Source: Bradyrhizobium nitroreducens (lineage in GTDB: Bacteria; Pseudomonadota; Alphaproteobacteria; Rhizobiales; Xanthobacteraceae). Taken from it: 46,795 nt of DNA. A model generated the notes under the pieces. It did not search any database. It worked only from the letters and a program-made list of their open reading frames with translations, and had not been told where the DNA came from. Shown here in pieces: positions 26,949-35,473 of the stretch. The stretch is from assembly GCF_002776695.1 (NCBI RefSeq), contig NZ_LFJC01000003.1, forward strand, positions 8,056,224 through 8,103,018, written 5' to 3'. Position numbers and translations under genes: made by a program. Each line of letters starts with the position of its first letter. The first letter of the stretch is position 1.

Positions 26949-27719
26949 TCACACCATCGCTTCGGCCACCACCATGTAGTTCACGTCCATGTCCGACGAG
27001 AGCGACCATTTGTCGGCGAAGGGGGAGTAGACCACGCCGGTCTGCTCGGTGATGACGAGGCGGTTGTCGAGCAGATATTTCGTCAGCTCGTCGGGCGTGA
27101 CGAACTTGTTCCATTCGTGGGTGCCGCGCGGCAACCATCGCAGGACGTATTCGGCGCCGACGATGGCGAGCGCGAAGCTCTTCCAGTTGCGGTTCAGCGT
27201 CGAGACCACCATGAGGCCGTTCGGCTTCAGCATCGCGGCGCAGCGTTTCAGGAAGACGCCGACATCGACGACGTGCTCGACCACCTCCATCGCCAGCACG
27301 ATGTCGAAGCGCTCGCGCGGGTCGATCTCCTCGACCGTGGTGCAGCGATAGTCGATCGCAAGATGGCTCTTGTCGGCATGCAGCCTGGCCGCGGCGATAT
27401 TGCTCTGGGAAGGATCGACACCGATGACCTGCGCGCCGAGGCGCGACAGCGGCTCGCAAAGCAGGCCGGCGCCGCAGCCGATGTCGAGCACGCGCAAGCC
27501 CCCGAGGCAGTTGAGGCTGCGCACATTGCGCTCGAACTTGCGGCAGGCGGCATCGCGGATATAGCCGAGCCGCAGCGGGTTGATCCGGTGCAGCGGCGCC
27601 ATCTTGCCGTTGGGGTCCCACCACTCTGCCGAGAGCTTTGAGAATTTCGCGATCTCGGCGGCATCGACGGTCGAGCCCGGCTGGGCGGTGGTCGTGGAAG
27701 TATCTTGCTGCATGCTCAT
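26949..27719 (-). CDS. ubiG: ubiquinone biosynthesis O-methyltransferase UbiG
   Basis: A 256-residue class I SAM methyltransferase that performs both O-methylations in ubiquinone synthesis. Markers are 'FSKLSAEWWDPNGKMAPLHRINPLRLGYI', the SAM loop LDIGCGAGLLCEPLSRLGA, 'AMEVVEHV' and 'STLNRNWKSFALAIVGAEYVLRWLPRGTHEW'. The start Met may be at 27719 or 27713 (MSMQQ or MQQ). It lies 14 bases after the PH-domain gene on the same strand. Confidence 0.96.
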   Translation of the reverse strand: MSMQQDTSTTTAQPGSTVDAAEIAKFSKLSAEWWDPNGKMAPLHRINPLRLGYIRDAACRKFERNVRSLNCLGGLRVLDIGCGAGLLCEPLSRLGAQVIGVDPSQSNIAAARLHADKSHLAIDYRCTTVEEIDPRERFDIVLAMEVVEHVVDVGVFLKRCAAMLKPNGLMVVSTLNRNWKSFALAIVGAEYVLRWLPRGTHEWNKFVTPDELTKYLLDNRLVITEQTGVVYSPFADKWSLSSDMDVNYMVVAEAMV

Positions 27720-27733
27720 GGTCAGGCGCGGTC

Positions 27734-28201
27734 CTACCGCGTGGTGATCGAACTACGGAAGGCGAGCGGCGAGGCGATGGTCCGGATGGTTTCGCGGCCT
27801 TCGCCGACCCCGTTGATGGTCACATCGCCGTAATTGAGAATACGTCCAAGGATGGTCTGGTTGACGTCGACACTCTCGACCTTGTCCAGCGCCATCTCGA
27901 AGGTGCGGCGCTTGATGAAGCCGGTCTTGTGCACGACCCGGAGGTTGGTGACGTCGGTCTCGGTGGTGAAGCGGTGGAACCAGCCTTTCAAGGTCCAGTA
28001 CAGCGCAGCCAACGCGACGAGGCCGGCGGCGACGAGACAGAGAAGCACGAGCCCTTCGACCACCGTTTGCCGGGACGCAACGAAGAGTGCGACGGCCACG
28101 ATCCAGGCCAGGATGGCCGGGAAATAGAATATCCAATGCGCATTGGTCGAATACAGCACCCGTTCGCCGGGCTGCAGAATCTCGTCGATGTAACGCGCCA
28201 T
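27734..28201 (-). CDS. PH-domain (DUF304/bPH2-like) membrane protein
   Basis: A 155-residue protein with a short N-terminal segment (MARYIDEILQPGERVLYSTNAHWI), two adjacent hydrophobic segments, and a C-terminal bacterial PH-like fold: 'TETDVTNLRVVHKTGFIKRRTFEMALDKVESVDVNQTILGRILNYGDVTINGVGEG'. GAGG precedes the ATG at 28201. Members sit in the inner membrane with the PH domain in the cytoplasm; function is unknown. It is divergent from lysC and directly upstream of ubiG. Confidence 0.88.
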   Translation of the reverse strand: MARYIDEILQPGERVLYSTNAHWIFYFPAILAWIVAVALFVASRQTVVEGLVLLCLVAAGLVALAALYWTLKGWFHRFTTETDVTNLRVVHKTGFIKRRTFEMALDKVESVDVNQTILGRILNYGDVTINGVGEGRETIRTIASPLAFRSSITTR

Positions 28202-28349
28202 GACCTCGGTTAACCCATTGCCCGCACCCGGCCCGCAGGAACCCGCTTGCCCCCGGCCCCGCCCCTCTGTATACGCGCGGTCGGGTGCTCGCGGCATCGT
28301 TTCGCGCGGGCCACCATACTGATCCCTTTGAAGGAATGCACGCGTCGTC

Positions 28350-29606
28350 ATGAGCCGCCTCGTGATGAAATTCGGCGGCACATCCGTCGCCAACATCGAA
28401 CGTATCCGCAACGTCGCACGCCATGTGAAGCGTGAGGTCGATGCCGGCCATGAAGTGGCCGTGGTCGTCTCGGCGATGTCGGGCAAGACCAACGAGCTGG
28501 TGGCCTGGTGCACCGAGGCCTCGCCGATGCACGATGCGCGCGAATACGACGCCGTCGTCGCCTCGGGCGAGCAGGTGACGTCCGGCCTGCTGGCCATCGT
28601 GCTGCAGGGCATGGGCATCCAGGCCCGCTCCTGGCAGGGCTGGCAGATCCCGATCAAGACCAGCGACGCCCATGCCTCGGCCCGCATCGAGGACATCGAC
28701 GGCAGCGAGATCATCAAGCGCTTTAAGGAGCGCAAGGAGGTCGCGGTCATCGCCGGCTTCCAGGGCATCGAACCGAACACCAACCGCATCACCACGCTCG
28801 GCCGCGGCGGCTCGGACACCTCGGCCGTGGCGGTTGCCGCCGCCGTCAAGGCCGACCGCTGCGACATCTACACCGACGTCGACGGCGTCTACACCACCGA
28901 CCCGCGAATCGTGCCGAAGGCCAAGAGGCTCGACAAGATCGCGTTCGAGGACATGCTGGAACTGGCTTCCCAGGGCGCCAAGGTGCTCCAGGTCCGCTCG
29001 GTGGAACTCGGCATGGTCCACAACATGCCGATCTTCGTCCGCTCGAGCTTCGACAAGCCCGAGGATATCGACCCGCATGCCAACCAGCCGCCCGGCACGC
29101 TGATCTGCAGCGAGGAGGAGATCATGGAAAGCCACGTCGTCACCGGTATCGCCTTCTCCAAGGACGAGGCCCAGATCTCGGTGCGCCAGATCGAGGACAA
29201 GCCGGGCGTTGCCGCCTCGATCTTCGGCCCGCTGGCGGATGCCAACATCAACGTCGACATGATCGTGCAGAACGTCTCCGAGGACGGCAAGACCACCGAT
29301 CTGACCTTCACGGTGCCGGCCGCCGACTACACCCGCGCCAAGGACACGATTACCGCCGCCAAGGGCAAGATCGGTTATGCACGGCTCGATACCGCCACCG
29401 ACGTCGCAAAAATCTCGGTGATCGGCAGCGGCATGCGCAGCCATGCCGGCGTCGCCGCCCAGGCGTTCTCGGCCCTCGCGGGGCGGAATATCAACATCCG
29501 GGCCATTACAACCTCCGAGATCAAATTCTCGGTTTTGATCGACACGGCCTATACCGAGCTTGCGGTGCGCACGCTGCACACGCTCTACGGTCTCGATCAG
29601 GCCTAG
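28350..29606 (+). CDS. lysC: aspartate kinase
   Basis: A 418-residue aspartokinase that starts the Lys/Met/Thr branch. The catalytic domain opens with MSRLVMKFGGTSVANIERI, then 'GRGGSDTSAVAVAAAVKADRCDIYTDVDGVYTTDPR'. Two C-terminal ACT domains (about residues 270-410; 'IEDKPGVAASIFGPLADANINVDMI' and 'SAVIGSG..' equivalent 'ISVIGSGMRSHAGVAAQAFSALAGRNINIRAITTSEIKFS') mark the feedback-regulated form. GAAGGAA lies about twelve bases upstream. Followed by a gap with two hairpins before ptsP. Confidence 0.97.
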   Translation: MSRLVMKFGGTSVANIERIRNVARHVKREVDAGHEVAVVVSAMSGKTNELVAWCTEASPMHDAREYDAVVASGEQVTSGLLAIVLQGMGIQARSWQGWQIPIKTSDAHASARIEDIDGSEIIKRFKERKEVAVIAGFQGIEPNTNRITTLGRGGSDTSAVAVAAAVKADRCDIYTDVDGVYTTDPRIVPKAKRLDKIAFEDMLELASQGAKVLQVRSVELGMVHNMPIFVRSSFDKPEDIDPHANQPPGTLICSEEEIMESHVVTGIAFSKDEAQISVRQIEDKPGVAASIFGPLADANINVDMIVQNVSEDGKTTDLTFTVPAADYTRAKDTITAAKGKIGYARLDTATDVAKISVIGSGMRSHAGVAAQAFSALAGRNINIRAITTSEIKFSVLIDTAYTELAVRTLHTLYGLDQA

Positions 29607-29631
29607 ACGAATTTTCTCTTAGCGGCCGCAG

Positions 29632-29662
29632 CAAACGCGAGGTGTCCACACTTTCGCGTTTG
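29632..29662. terminator. hairpin after lysC
   Basis: CAAACGCGA (29632-29640) pairs perfectly with TCGCGTTTG (29654-29662) over a 13-base loop. It lies 25 bases after the lysC stop. A terminator or processing stem is likely; no T-run follows. Confidence 0.5.
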
Positions 29663-29668
29663 GCAGGC

Positions 29669-29685
29669 GTTTTGCTTGGCAAAAC
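29669..29685. terminator. short hairpin before ptsP
   Basis: GTTTTGC (29669-29675) pairs perfectly with GCAAAAC (29679-29685) over a 3-base loop. It follows the previous hairpin by six bases; the pair may together end the lysC transcript. Confidence 0.4.
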
Positions 29686-29891
29686 AAGCCCCAATTCGCT
29701 ATACGGCGAACAGGGTGGGCTGCCGCAGACTGTGTCCCAGTTCAGGCCGCTGATTCGGTGCAGGCACTAGATTTTCAAGAAAATTTGGGTTTGCGCCTGC
29801 GCCGGACGAACAATTTGGTTGTTTTTCTGGGATTTTGGCCAGCCGCCGGCCGATACCGCCGGGCCGGGCAGACGAAGGAGATTGAGGGGAC

Positions 29892-32159
29892 ATGCGGAGC
29901 GCGTCGGGAGGTCCCCGCGTCTTGTTGAGACGGCTCCGCGAAACCATGGCGGAGCAGGTCTCGGCCCAGGAGCGGCTGGACAAGATCGTGGTGCTGATCG
30001 CCGCCAACATGGTGGCCGAAGTGTGCTCGGTCTATGTGCTGCGCATCGACAACACGCTCGAGCTCTACGCCACCGAAGGTCTCAACCGCGAGGCGGTGCA
30101 CCACACCGTGCTGAGCGCCCATGAGGGCCTGGTCGGCCTCGTCGCCAGCGAGGCGACGCCGCTCAATTTGAGCGATGCGCAGAGCCATCCGGCCTTCTCG
30201 TTCCGCCCCGAGACCGGCGAAGAAATCTACCATTCCTTCCTCGGCGTGCCGATCCTGCGGGCCGGCAACACGCTCGGCGTGCTGGTGGTGCAGAACCGCG
30301 CCAAGCGCAATTATGTCGAGGAGGAGCTCGAGGCGCTGCAGACCACCGCGATGGTGCTGGCCGAGCTGATCGCCTCCGGCGAGCTCTCCGCACTGGCCCA
30401 GCCGGGCCAGGAGCCGGCCGCGCGCCATTCCGCGCAGAAGGTCGGCGCGATCCTCTCGGAGGGCATCGCGCTCGGCCATGTGGTGCTGCACGAGCCGCGC
30501 GTCGTCATCAAGGACTACATCGCCGAGGACCTGCCGAAGGAGATCAAGCGGCTCGACACCGCGCTCGCCAAGCTGCGCGCCGATCTCGATCGCATGCTGG
30601 AGCGCGGCGACGTCGCCGAAGGCGGCGAGCATCGCGAGGTGCTGGAAGCCTACCGCATGTTCGCCAACGACCAGGGCTGGTCGCACAAGCTGCACGAGGC
30701 GGTCGCCACCGGCCTCACCGCGGAAGCCGCGGTCGAGCGCGTGCAGTCCGACACCCGCGCGCGCATGCTGCGCTCGACCGATCCTTATTTGCGCGACCGG
30801 CTGCACGATCTGGAAGATCTCGGCTATCGCCTGATGCGGCAGCTGGTCGGTCAGGACCACGCACCGTCGCGTGAACAACTGCCCGACAATGCGATCGTCA
30901 TCGCGCGCGCGATGGGCCCGGCGGCGCTGCTCGACTACGACCGCAAGCGCCTGCGCGGCATCGTGCTGGAGGAAGGCACCGCCAATTCCCACGTCTCGAT
31001 CGTGGCGCGCGCGCTCGGCATCCCCGCGGTCGGCGAGGTGCCGAACGCGCCCGGTATCGCCGATCCCGGCGATGCCATCATCGTCGACGGCACCTCCGGC
31101 TCGATCTATGTGCGGCCCTCTCAGGAGGTCGAGGCGGCCTTCGCCGAGCGCGTGCGCTTCCGCGCCCGCCGCCAGGCGCAATATCTGGCGCTGCGCGACC
31201 GGCCCTGCGTCACCAAGGACGGCCAGAAGGTCGAGCTGATGATCAACGCCGGGCTCGCGATCGACCTGCCGCATATCGAGGACACCGGCAGCGCCGGCAT
31301 CGGCCTGTTCCGCACCGAGCTGCAATTCATGGTGGGCCAGAGCCTGCCGCGCACCAGCGACCAGCTGGCGCTCTACCGCACCGTGCTGGATGCCGCCGGC
31401 ACCAAGCCGGTCACCTTCCGCACCCTCGACATCGGCGGCGACAAGGCGCTGCCCTATATGGAAGCGGTGATCGAGGAAAATCCCGCGCTCGGCTGGCGTG
31501 CGATCCGGCTCGGCCTGGACCGTCCCGGCCTGTTGCGCGGCCAGATCCGCGCGCTCTTACGCGCCGGCGGCGGCCGCGCGCTGCGCATCATGTTCCCGAT
31601 GATCTCGGAGGTCGCCGAGTTCGATGCGGCGAAGGCGCTGGTCGAGCGCGAGCTCACCTATCTGCGCCAGCACGGCCACACGCTGCCTGAACGAATCGAC
31701 ATCGGCACCATGGTCGAGGTTCCCGCGCTGCTCTATCAGCTCGACGAGCTCCTGAAGAAGGTCGACTTCATCTCGGTCGGTTCCAACGATCTGTTCCAGT
31801 TCCTGTTCGCGGTCGACCGCGGCAATGCCAAGGTCTCCGAGCGCTTCGACACCATGTCGGCGCCGATCCTGCGCGCGCTGCGCGATATCTCGCGCAAGTG
31901 CCAGGAGGCGAAGAAGTCGCTCTCGCTCTGCGGCGAGATGGCGTCGAAGCCGATCGGCGCGCTGGCGCTGATTGCGCTGGGCTACCGCTCGCTGTCGCTT
32001 TCGGCGACCGCGCTCGGCCCGGTCAAGGCCATGGTGATCGATCTCGATGCCAAGAAGGCCGAAGCCATGCTCGGCCCGCTCCTGGACGCGCCGGCAGGCA
32101 GCGTCTCGATCCGGCAGAAGCTGACGGAATTTGCCGAGGCCGAAGGCTTGGCATTGTAG
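29892..32159 (+). CDS. ptsP: PTS-Ntr enzyme I (PtsP / EI-Ntr)
   Basis: A 755-residue phosphotransferase that passes phosphate from PEP to NPr in the nitrogen PTS. Order: N-terminal GAF domain (about residues 25-165; 'VCSVYVLRIDNTLELYATEGL' and 'SFLGVPILRAGNTLGVLVVQN'), the EI domain with active-site His367 in EGTANSHVSIVARALGIPAVG, and the PEP-binding barrel with 'GIGLFRTELQFM', 'TFRTLDIGGDKALPYM', 'EVPALLYQLDELLKKVDFISVGSNDLFQFLFAVDRGN' and 'SLCGEMAS'. AAGGAG lies about 11 bases before the ATG. The GAF domain is known in this family to bind glutamine or a related signal. prfA follows 57 bases downstream. Confidence 0.97.
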   Translation: MRSASGGPRVLLRRLRETMAEQVSAQERLDKIVVLIAANMVAEVCSVYVLRIDNTLELYATEGLNREAVHHTVLSAHEGLVGLVASEATPLNLSDAQSHPAFSFRPETGEEIYHSFLGVPILRAGNTLGVLVVQNRAKRNYVEEELEALQTTAMVLAELIASGELSALAQPGQEPAARHSAQKVGAILSEGIALGHVVLHEPRVVIKDYIAEDLPKEIKRLDTALAKLRADLDRMLERGDVAEGGEHREVLEAYRMFANDQGWSHKLHEAVATGLTAEAAVERVQSDTRARMLRSTDPYLRDRLHDLEDLGYRLMRQLVGQDHAPSREQLPDNAIVIARAMGPAALLDYDRKRLRGIVLEEGTANSHVSIVARALGIPAVGEVPNAPGIADPGDAIIVDGTSGSIYVRPSQEVEAAFAERVRFRARRQAQYLALRDRPCVTKDGQKVELMINAGLAIDLPHIEDTGSAGIGLFRTELQFMVGQSLPRTSDQLALYRTVLDAAGTKPVTFRTLDIGGDKALPYMEAVIEENPALGWRAIRLGLDRPGLLRGQIRALLRAGGGRALRIMFPMISEVAEFDAAKALVERELTYLRQHGHTLPERIDIGTMVEVPALLYQLDELLKKVDFISVGSNDLFQFLFAVDRGNAKVSERFDTMSAPILRALRDISRKCQEAKKSLSLCGEMASKPIGALALIALGYRSLSLSATALGPVKAMVIDLDAKKAEAMLGPLLDAPAGSVSIRQKLTEFAEAEGLAL

Positions 32160-32216
32160 CGGGCCTGTCGCCGCTCCCTGCCGCCCCGCCCCTTTTCCGC
32201 ATTTGAGACCGTACCG

Positions 32217-33302
32217 ATGTCGTCACTCCCCGAAGCCAAACTGGACGTCCTGCTCGCGCATCACGCCTCGCTCGAGGCCGAATCGCTGGGGCAGCTCGCC
32301 TCCGAGCGCTACGTCCAGATCACGCGCGAGCTCGCCGAGCTCACGCCGCTGATCGAAGCGGTGAAGACCTACCGTTCCGCCGTCAAGGAGCTCGCCGACA
32401 CCGAGGCGCTGATCGCCGATCCCGCAACCGATGCCGAGATGCGCGGCATGGCGGAAGCCGAACGCGACGAGCTGACGCCGAGGATCGAGGAGCTGGTTCA
32501 GAAGATCCGCGTCGCGCTGCTGCCCAAGGACGCCATGGACGATCGCAACGTGGTGCTGGAAATCCGCGCCGGCACCGGCGGCGACGAGGCCTCGCTGTTC
32601 GCCGGCGATTTGTTCCGGATGTACGAACGCTTCGCCAGCCTGCAGGGCTGGAAGGTCGAGGTGATCTCGGCCAGCGAAGGCACCGTCGGCGGCTACAAGG
32701 AAATCATCGCGGAGGTGCAGGGCCGCGGCGCGTTCTCCAAGCTGAAATTCGAATCCGGCGTGCACCGCGTGCAGCGCGTGCCCGACACCGAGACGCAGGG
32801 GCGCATCCACACTTCGGCCGCGACGGTGGCCGTGCTGCCGGAGGTCGAGGATGTCGACGTCGACATCAAGAACGACGATCTGCGCATCGAGACCATGCGC
32901 GCGCAAGGCGCGGGCGGCCAGCACGTCAACAAGACGGAATCGGCGATCCGCATCACCCACATCCCGACCGGCATCGTGGTGATGATGCAGGACAGCCGCT
33001 CGCAGCACAAGAACCGCGCCTCCGCCATGAACATCCTGCGCTCGCGCATCTACGATGCCGAACGCCAGCGCGTCGACGCCGCGCGGTCGGCCGAACGCAA
33101 GGAGAAGGTCGGCTCCGGCGATCGCTCCGAACGCATCCGCACCTATAATTTCCCGCAAGGGCGCGTCACCGACCACCGCATCAACCTGACGCTCTACAAG
33201 CTGCCGCAGGTGATCGCGGGCGAAGCGCTCGGCGAATTGATCGACGCGCTGACCACCGAGCACCAGGCCGCACAGCTCGCCGCACAAGGCGCGGCGGCGT
33301 AG
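32217..33302 (+). CDS. prfA: peptide chain release factor 1
   Basis: A 361-residue class I release factor for UAA/UAG. The GGQ motif is at 233-235 in RAQGAGGQHVNKTESAIRI and the tripeptide anticodon PxT is PDT at 189-191 (RVPDTETQGRIHTSAATV). Length matches RF1. The start at 32217 (MSSLPEAKLDVLLAHH) is standard. The stop is four bases before the GTG of prmC, so the pair is co-expressed; PrmC methylates the GGQ glutamine. Confidence 0.98.
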   Translation: MSSLPEAKLDVLLAHHASLEAESLGQLASERYVQITRELAELTPLIEAVKTYRSAVKELADTEALIADPATDAEMRGMAEAERDELTPRIEELVQKIRVALLPKDAMDDRNVVLEIRAGTGGDEASLFAGDLFRMYERFASLQGWKVEVISASEGTVGGYKEIIAEVQGRGAFSKLKFESGVHRVQRVPDTETQGRIHTSAATVAVLPEVEDVDVDIKNDDLRIETMRAQGAGGQHVNKTESAIRITHIPTGIVVMMQDSRSQHKNRASAMNILRSRIYDAERQRVDAARSAERKEKVGSGDRSERIRTYNFPQGRVTDHRINLTLYKLPQVIAGEALGELIDALTTEHQAAQLAAQGAAA

Positions 33303-33306
33303 CGGC

Positions 33307-34185
33307 GTGGGCAATTCCTTCACCGGACAATCCATCGAGAGCGCGCGGCGCGCACTGGCTGCGCAACTGAGGTCGGGACTGCTCGATGACGCCGAACTCG
33401 ATGCCCGTATTTTGCTTGGCGCGGTCCTCGGTCTCGATCTGACCGGCCTGGTCACGCAGGCCACCCGGCCGCTCACCGACGCCGAGGCGTCGCGGCTTGC
33501 GCAATACGCGCAGCGCCGGGTCGCCGGCGAACCGGTGGCACGGATTCTCGGGACCAAGGAATTCTGGGGCCTGCCGTTTCGTCTGTCGGATGCCACCCTG
33601 GTGCCGCGCCCCGATACCGAGACCGTGGTCGAGCTTGCGCTCGAGGTCCTTCGCGATCGGGAGGTCAAGCAGCCGCGAATCGCCGACATCGGCACCGGCT
33701 CGGGCGCGATCCTGCTGGCGCTGTTGCACGAAATTCCCGATGCCTTCGGCGTCGGCACCGATCTCAGCCTCACCGCCCTCGGCACGGCGCGGGACAATGC
33801 CCGCGCGCTCGGCCTTGCCGGCCGCGCGGTCTTTGTCGCCTGCTCCTATGCGTCGGCGCTGCGCGGCCCGTTCGACCTCATCGTGTCGAACCCGCCCTAT
33901 ATCCCCTCGGCCGAAATCCCGACATTGAGCATCGAGGTGCGCGAGCACGACCCGCATCTGGCGCTGGATGGCGGCAATGACGGATATGACGCCTATCGCG
34001 CCCTGATCCCTCAGGCGAGCGAGTGCCTCGCCCCCGGCGGCGCGCTGATTGTCGAGGCCGGACAGGGCCAGGCGAGAAACATTGAGACCCTTATGGAAGC
34101 CGCGGGGTTAACGGTGGACAGGCCAGCGAAGGCCGACCTGGCGGGCATTCCGCGGGCCGTTTCGGCCCGAAAAATGCCCCCATAA
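33307..34185 (+). CDS. prmC: release factor glutamine N5-methyltransferase PrmC
   Basis: A 292-residue enzyme that methylates the GGQ glutamine of release factors with SAM. The SAM loop is ADIGTGSGAILLALL and the catalytic NPPY is at 195-198 (IVSNPPYIPSAE). An N-terminal helical domain ('SARRALAAQLRSGLLDDAELDARILLGAVLGLD') and 'RRVAGEPVARILGTKEFWGLPFRL' are standard for the family. The start is a GTG at 33307, four bases after the prfA stop. Confidence 0.97.
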   Translation: MGNSFTGQSIESARRALAAQLRSGLLDDAELDARILLGAVLGLDLTGLVTQATRPLTDAEASRLAQYAQRRVAGEPVARILGTKEFWGLPFRLSDATLVPRPDTETVVELALEVLRDREVKQPRIADIGTGSGAILLALLHEIPDAFGVGTDLSLTALGTARDNARALGLAGRAVFVACSYASALRGPFDLIVSNPPYIPSAEIPTLSIEVREHDPHLALDGGNDGYDAYRALIPQASECLAPGGALIVEAGQGQARNIETLMEAAGLTVDRPAKADLAGIPRAVSARKMPP

Positions 34186-34210
34186 AAGCCGGATTGGCGT
34201 GCAAAAAGCT

Positions 34211-34327
34211 CTTGGAATATCCCTTGGGAACGACTACGTTCCGATCAACAGATCGGTGCCGGCCCCGTAGACCTACGGGCGAAAGCCGGGCTCTCGGGCG
34301 AGAGCTTTACTGATTATAGGTTCCAAG
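34211..34327. ncRNA. candidate structured RNA: multi-hairpin element
   Basis: A 117-base segment in the gap between prmC and the DUF4167 gene. Its ends CTTGGAA (34211-34217) and TTCCAAG (34321-34327) are perfect complements. Inside lie four perfect hairpins: GGAACG-acta-CGTTCC (34227-34242), CCGATC-aaca-GATCGG (34241-34256, sharing two bases with the first), CCCGTA-gacc-TACGGG (34264-34279) and GCTCTC-gggc-GAGAGC (34290-34305). This is the layout of a closed multi-branch RNA. I could not match it to tmRNA, 6S, RNase P, SRP RNA or a known riboswitch; strand and function are open. Confidence 0.45.
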
Positions 34328-34638
34328 CCGCAGGTCCTGTTGAGCGCGATGGCCATTGGAGCTGTGCTGCTCTCCGACCGCAACGTGAACGAAAGCCTGA
34401 TATTGCGCTTGAAGACTTACGCAACAAAGCTGGGCTTGTTTCGGCAGGCAAAATGAATGGGTTCGCTGGCGATCAGTGCTGGCGGGTGGGGAACGCGTCT
34501 TTGTTGAGCGCGACGGTCGACGAACATCGGCAGGGATCAATCCGCTCGTGCGCGTGAGCAATGTGAACCGCTGTCACCAGGTCACTCCTAGCAATCAGTA
34601 ATGCGTGCAACCTTTAGGGCTGGAATTAAAGGCAGGAC
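34328..34638. other. 311-base gap without convincing gene, with a direct repeat
   Basis: No supported gene on either strand; a minus-strand frame at 34307-34561 lacks a ribosome site and overlaps the hairpin element. TGTTGAGCGCGA occurs twice in direct orientation (34338-34349 and 34502-34513), each followed by similar bases (TGGCC, CGGTC). The right end should contain the promoter of the DUF4167 gene. Confidence 0.4.
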
Positions 34639-35415
34639 ATGAGAAACGGTCAGAACAAGCAGCGGATGCGCAACCGCAACAACAACAATAACAACAACCG
34701 GCGCAGCCAGAACCCGATGACCCGGGTCTACGAGTCCAACGGACCCGACATCAAGATCCGCGGCACCGCCTCGCACATCGCCGAGAAATATCTGCAGCTC
34801 GCGCGCGACGCGCGCTCCTCCGGCGACCCCGTTGCGGCCGAGAACTACTACCAGCATGCCGAGCATTATTTCCGCCTGATCGCGGCCGCTCAGGAGCAGT
34901 TCCGCCAGAACCAGCAGCCGCGCGGTGACGAGCCCGTCAGCAGCCATGGCGACGACGGCGAAGACGACGGCGAGAATTTCTCGAATTTCGGCCAGGAGCC
35001 GGGCTTCGTCCCGCAGCCGCCGCAGCAGCAGTCCTTCATGCGCGACCGCGACGGCCAGCGCGAACATCATCAGCGTGACCATCAGCAGCGCGACAACCAG
35101 CAGCCGCGCGAGCACCGCGAACGCGACCATCGCCCGCAGCCGCAATTCCAGCCCCAACCGCAATATCAGCCGCAGCCTGCGAACCAGCCGCAGCCCGTCA
35201 TCGGCGACGCCGGCAGCGTCGATCGCCTGCCATCCTTCATCACCGGCCCGCAACCGCAAGTGAATGTCGGCGCCAATGGCGGTCAGGCCGGCTTCGAAGG
35301 CGGTGCCGGCGGTGGCGAACGCTATCCGCGCCGGCGGCGCCGGCCGCATGGCCCGCGCCCCGAGCGCGAGGCAGCTCCAGCCGCCTCGAGCGACGAAGTC
35401 GCCCCCGGCGAGTGA
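34639..35415 (+). CDS. DUF4167 family protein, Asn/Gln/Arg-rich
   Basis: A 258-residue protein with a basic, Asn-rich start (MRNGQNKQRMRNRNNNNNNN and more), then the conserved DUF4167 core of about 75 residues (MTRVYESNGPDIKIRGTASH through YLQLARDARSSGDPVAAENYYQHAEHYFRLIAAAQEQFRQ). A long disordered tail follows with Gln/Pro/His repeats (QPQPQYQPQPANQPQP) and a basic Arg/Gly end. The core is limited mostly to Alphaproteobacteria. The composition suggests an RNA- or nucleoprotein-associated role, but this is inference. It is followed by a strong terminator at 35442-35473. Confidence 0.9.
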   Translation: MRNGQNKQRMRNRNNNNNNNRRSQNPMTRVYESNGPDIKIRGTASHIAEKYLQLARDARSSGDPVAAENYYQHAEHYFRLIAAAQEQFRQNQQPRGDEPVSSHGDDGEDDGENFSNFGQEPGFVPQPPQQQSFMRDRDGQREHHQRDHQQRDNQQPREHRERDHRPQPQFQPQPQYQPQPANQPQPVIGDAGSVDRLPSFITGPQPQVNVGANGGQAGFEGGAGGGERYPRRRRRPHGPRPEREAAPAASSDEVAPGE

Positions 35416-35441
35416 GCCTGTTCTGAATTTTGAACTGCAAC

Positions 35442-35473
35442 CGTCCCGGCCTCGCGCCGGGACGTTTTGTTTT
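35442..35473 (+). terminator. Rho-independent terminator of the DUF4167 gene
   Basis: CGTCCCGGC (35442-35450), loop CTCGC, GCCGGGACG (35456-35464), then TTTTGTTTT. A classic intrinsic terminator on the plus strand, 26 bases after the DUF4167 stop. Its T-run reaches the stop codon of the convergent methyltransferase gene. Confidence 0.9.

Noticed and set aside
34307..34561. Minus-strand 84-codon frame between prmC and the DUF4167 gene
   Set aside because: No ribosome site, no recognisable protein, and it overlaps the hairpin cluster.
34201..34638. Possible tmRNA or other known structural RNA gene
   Set aside because: No tag-peptide reading frame of the ANDN type, no tRNA-like acceptor, and no RNase P or SRP signature could be found; it is kept only as an unassigned structured candidate.
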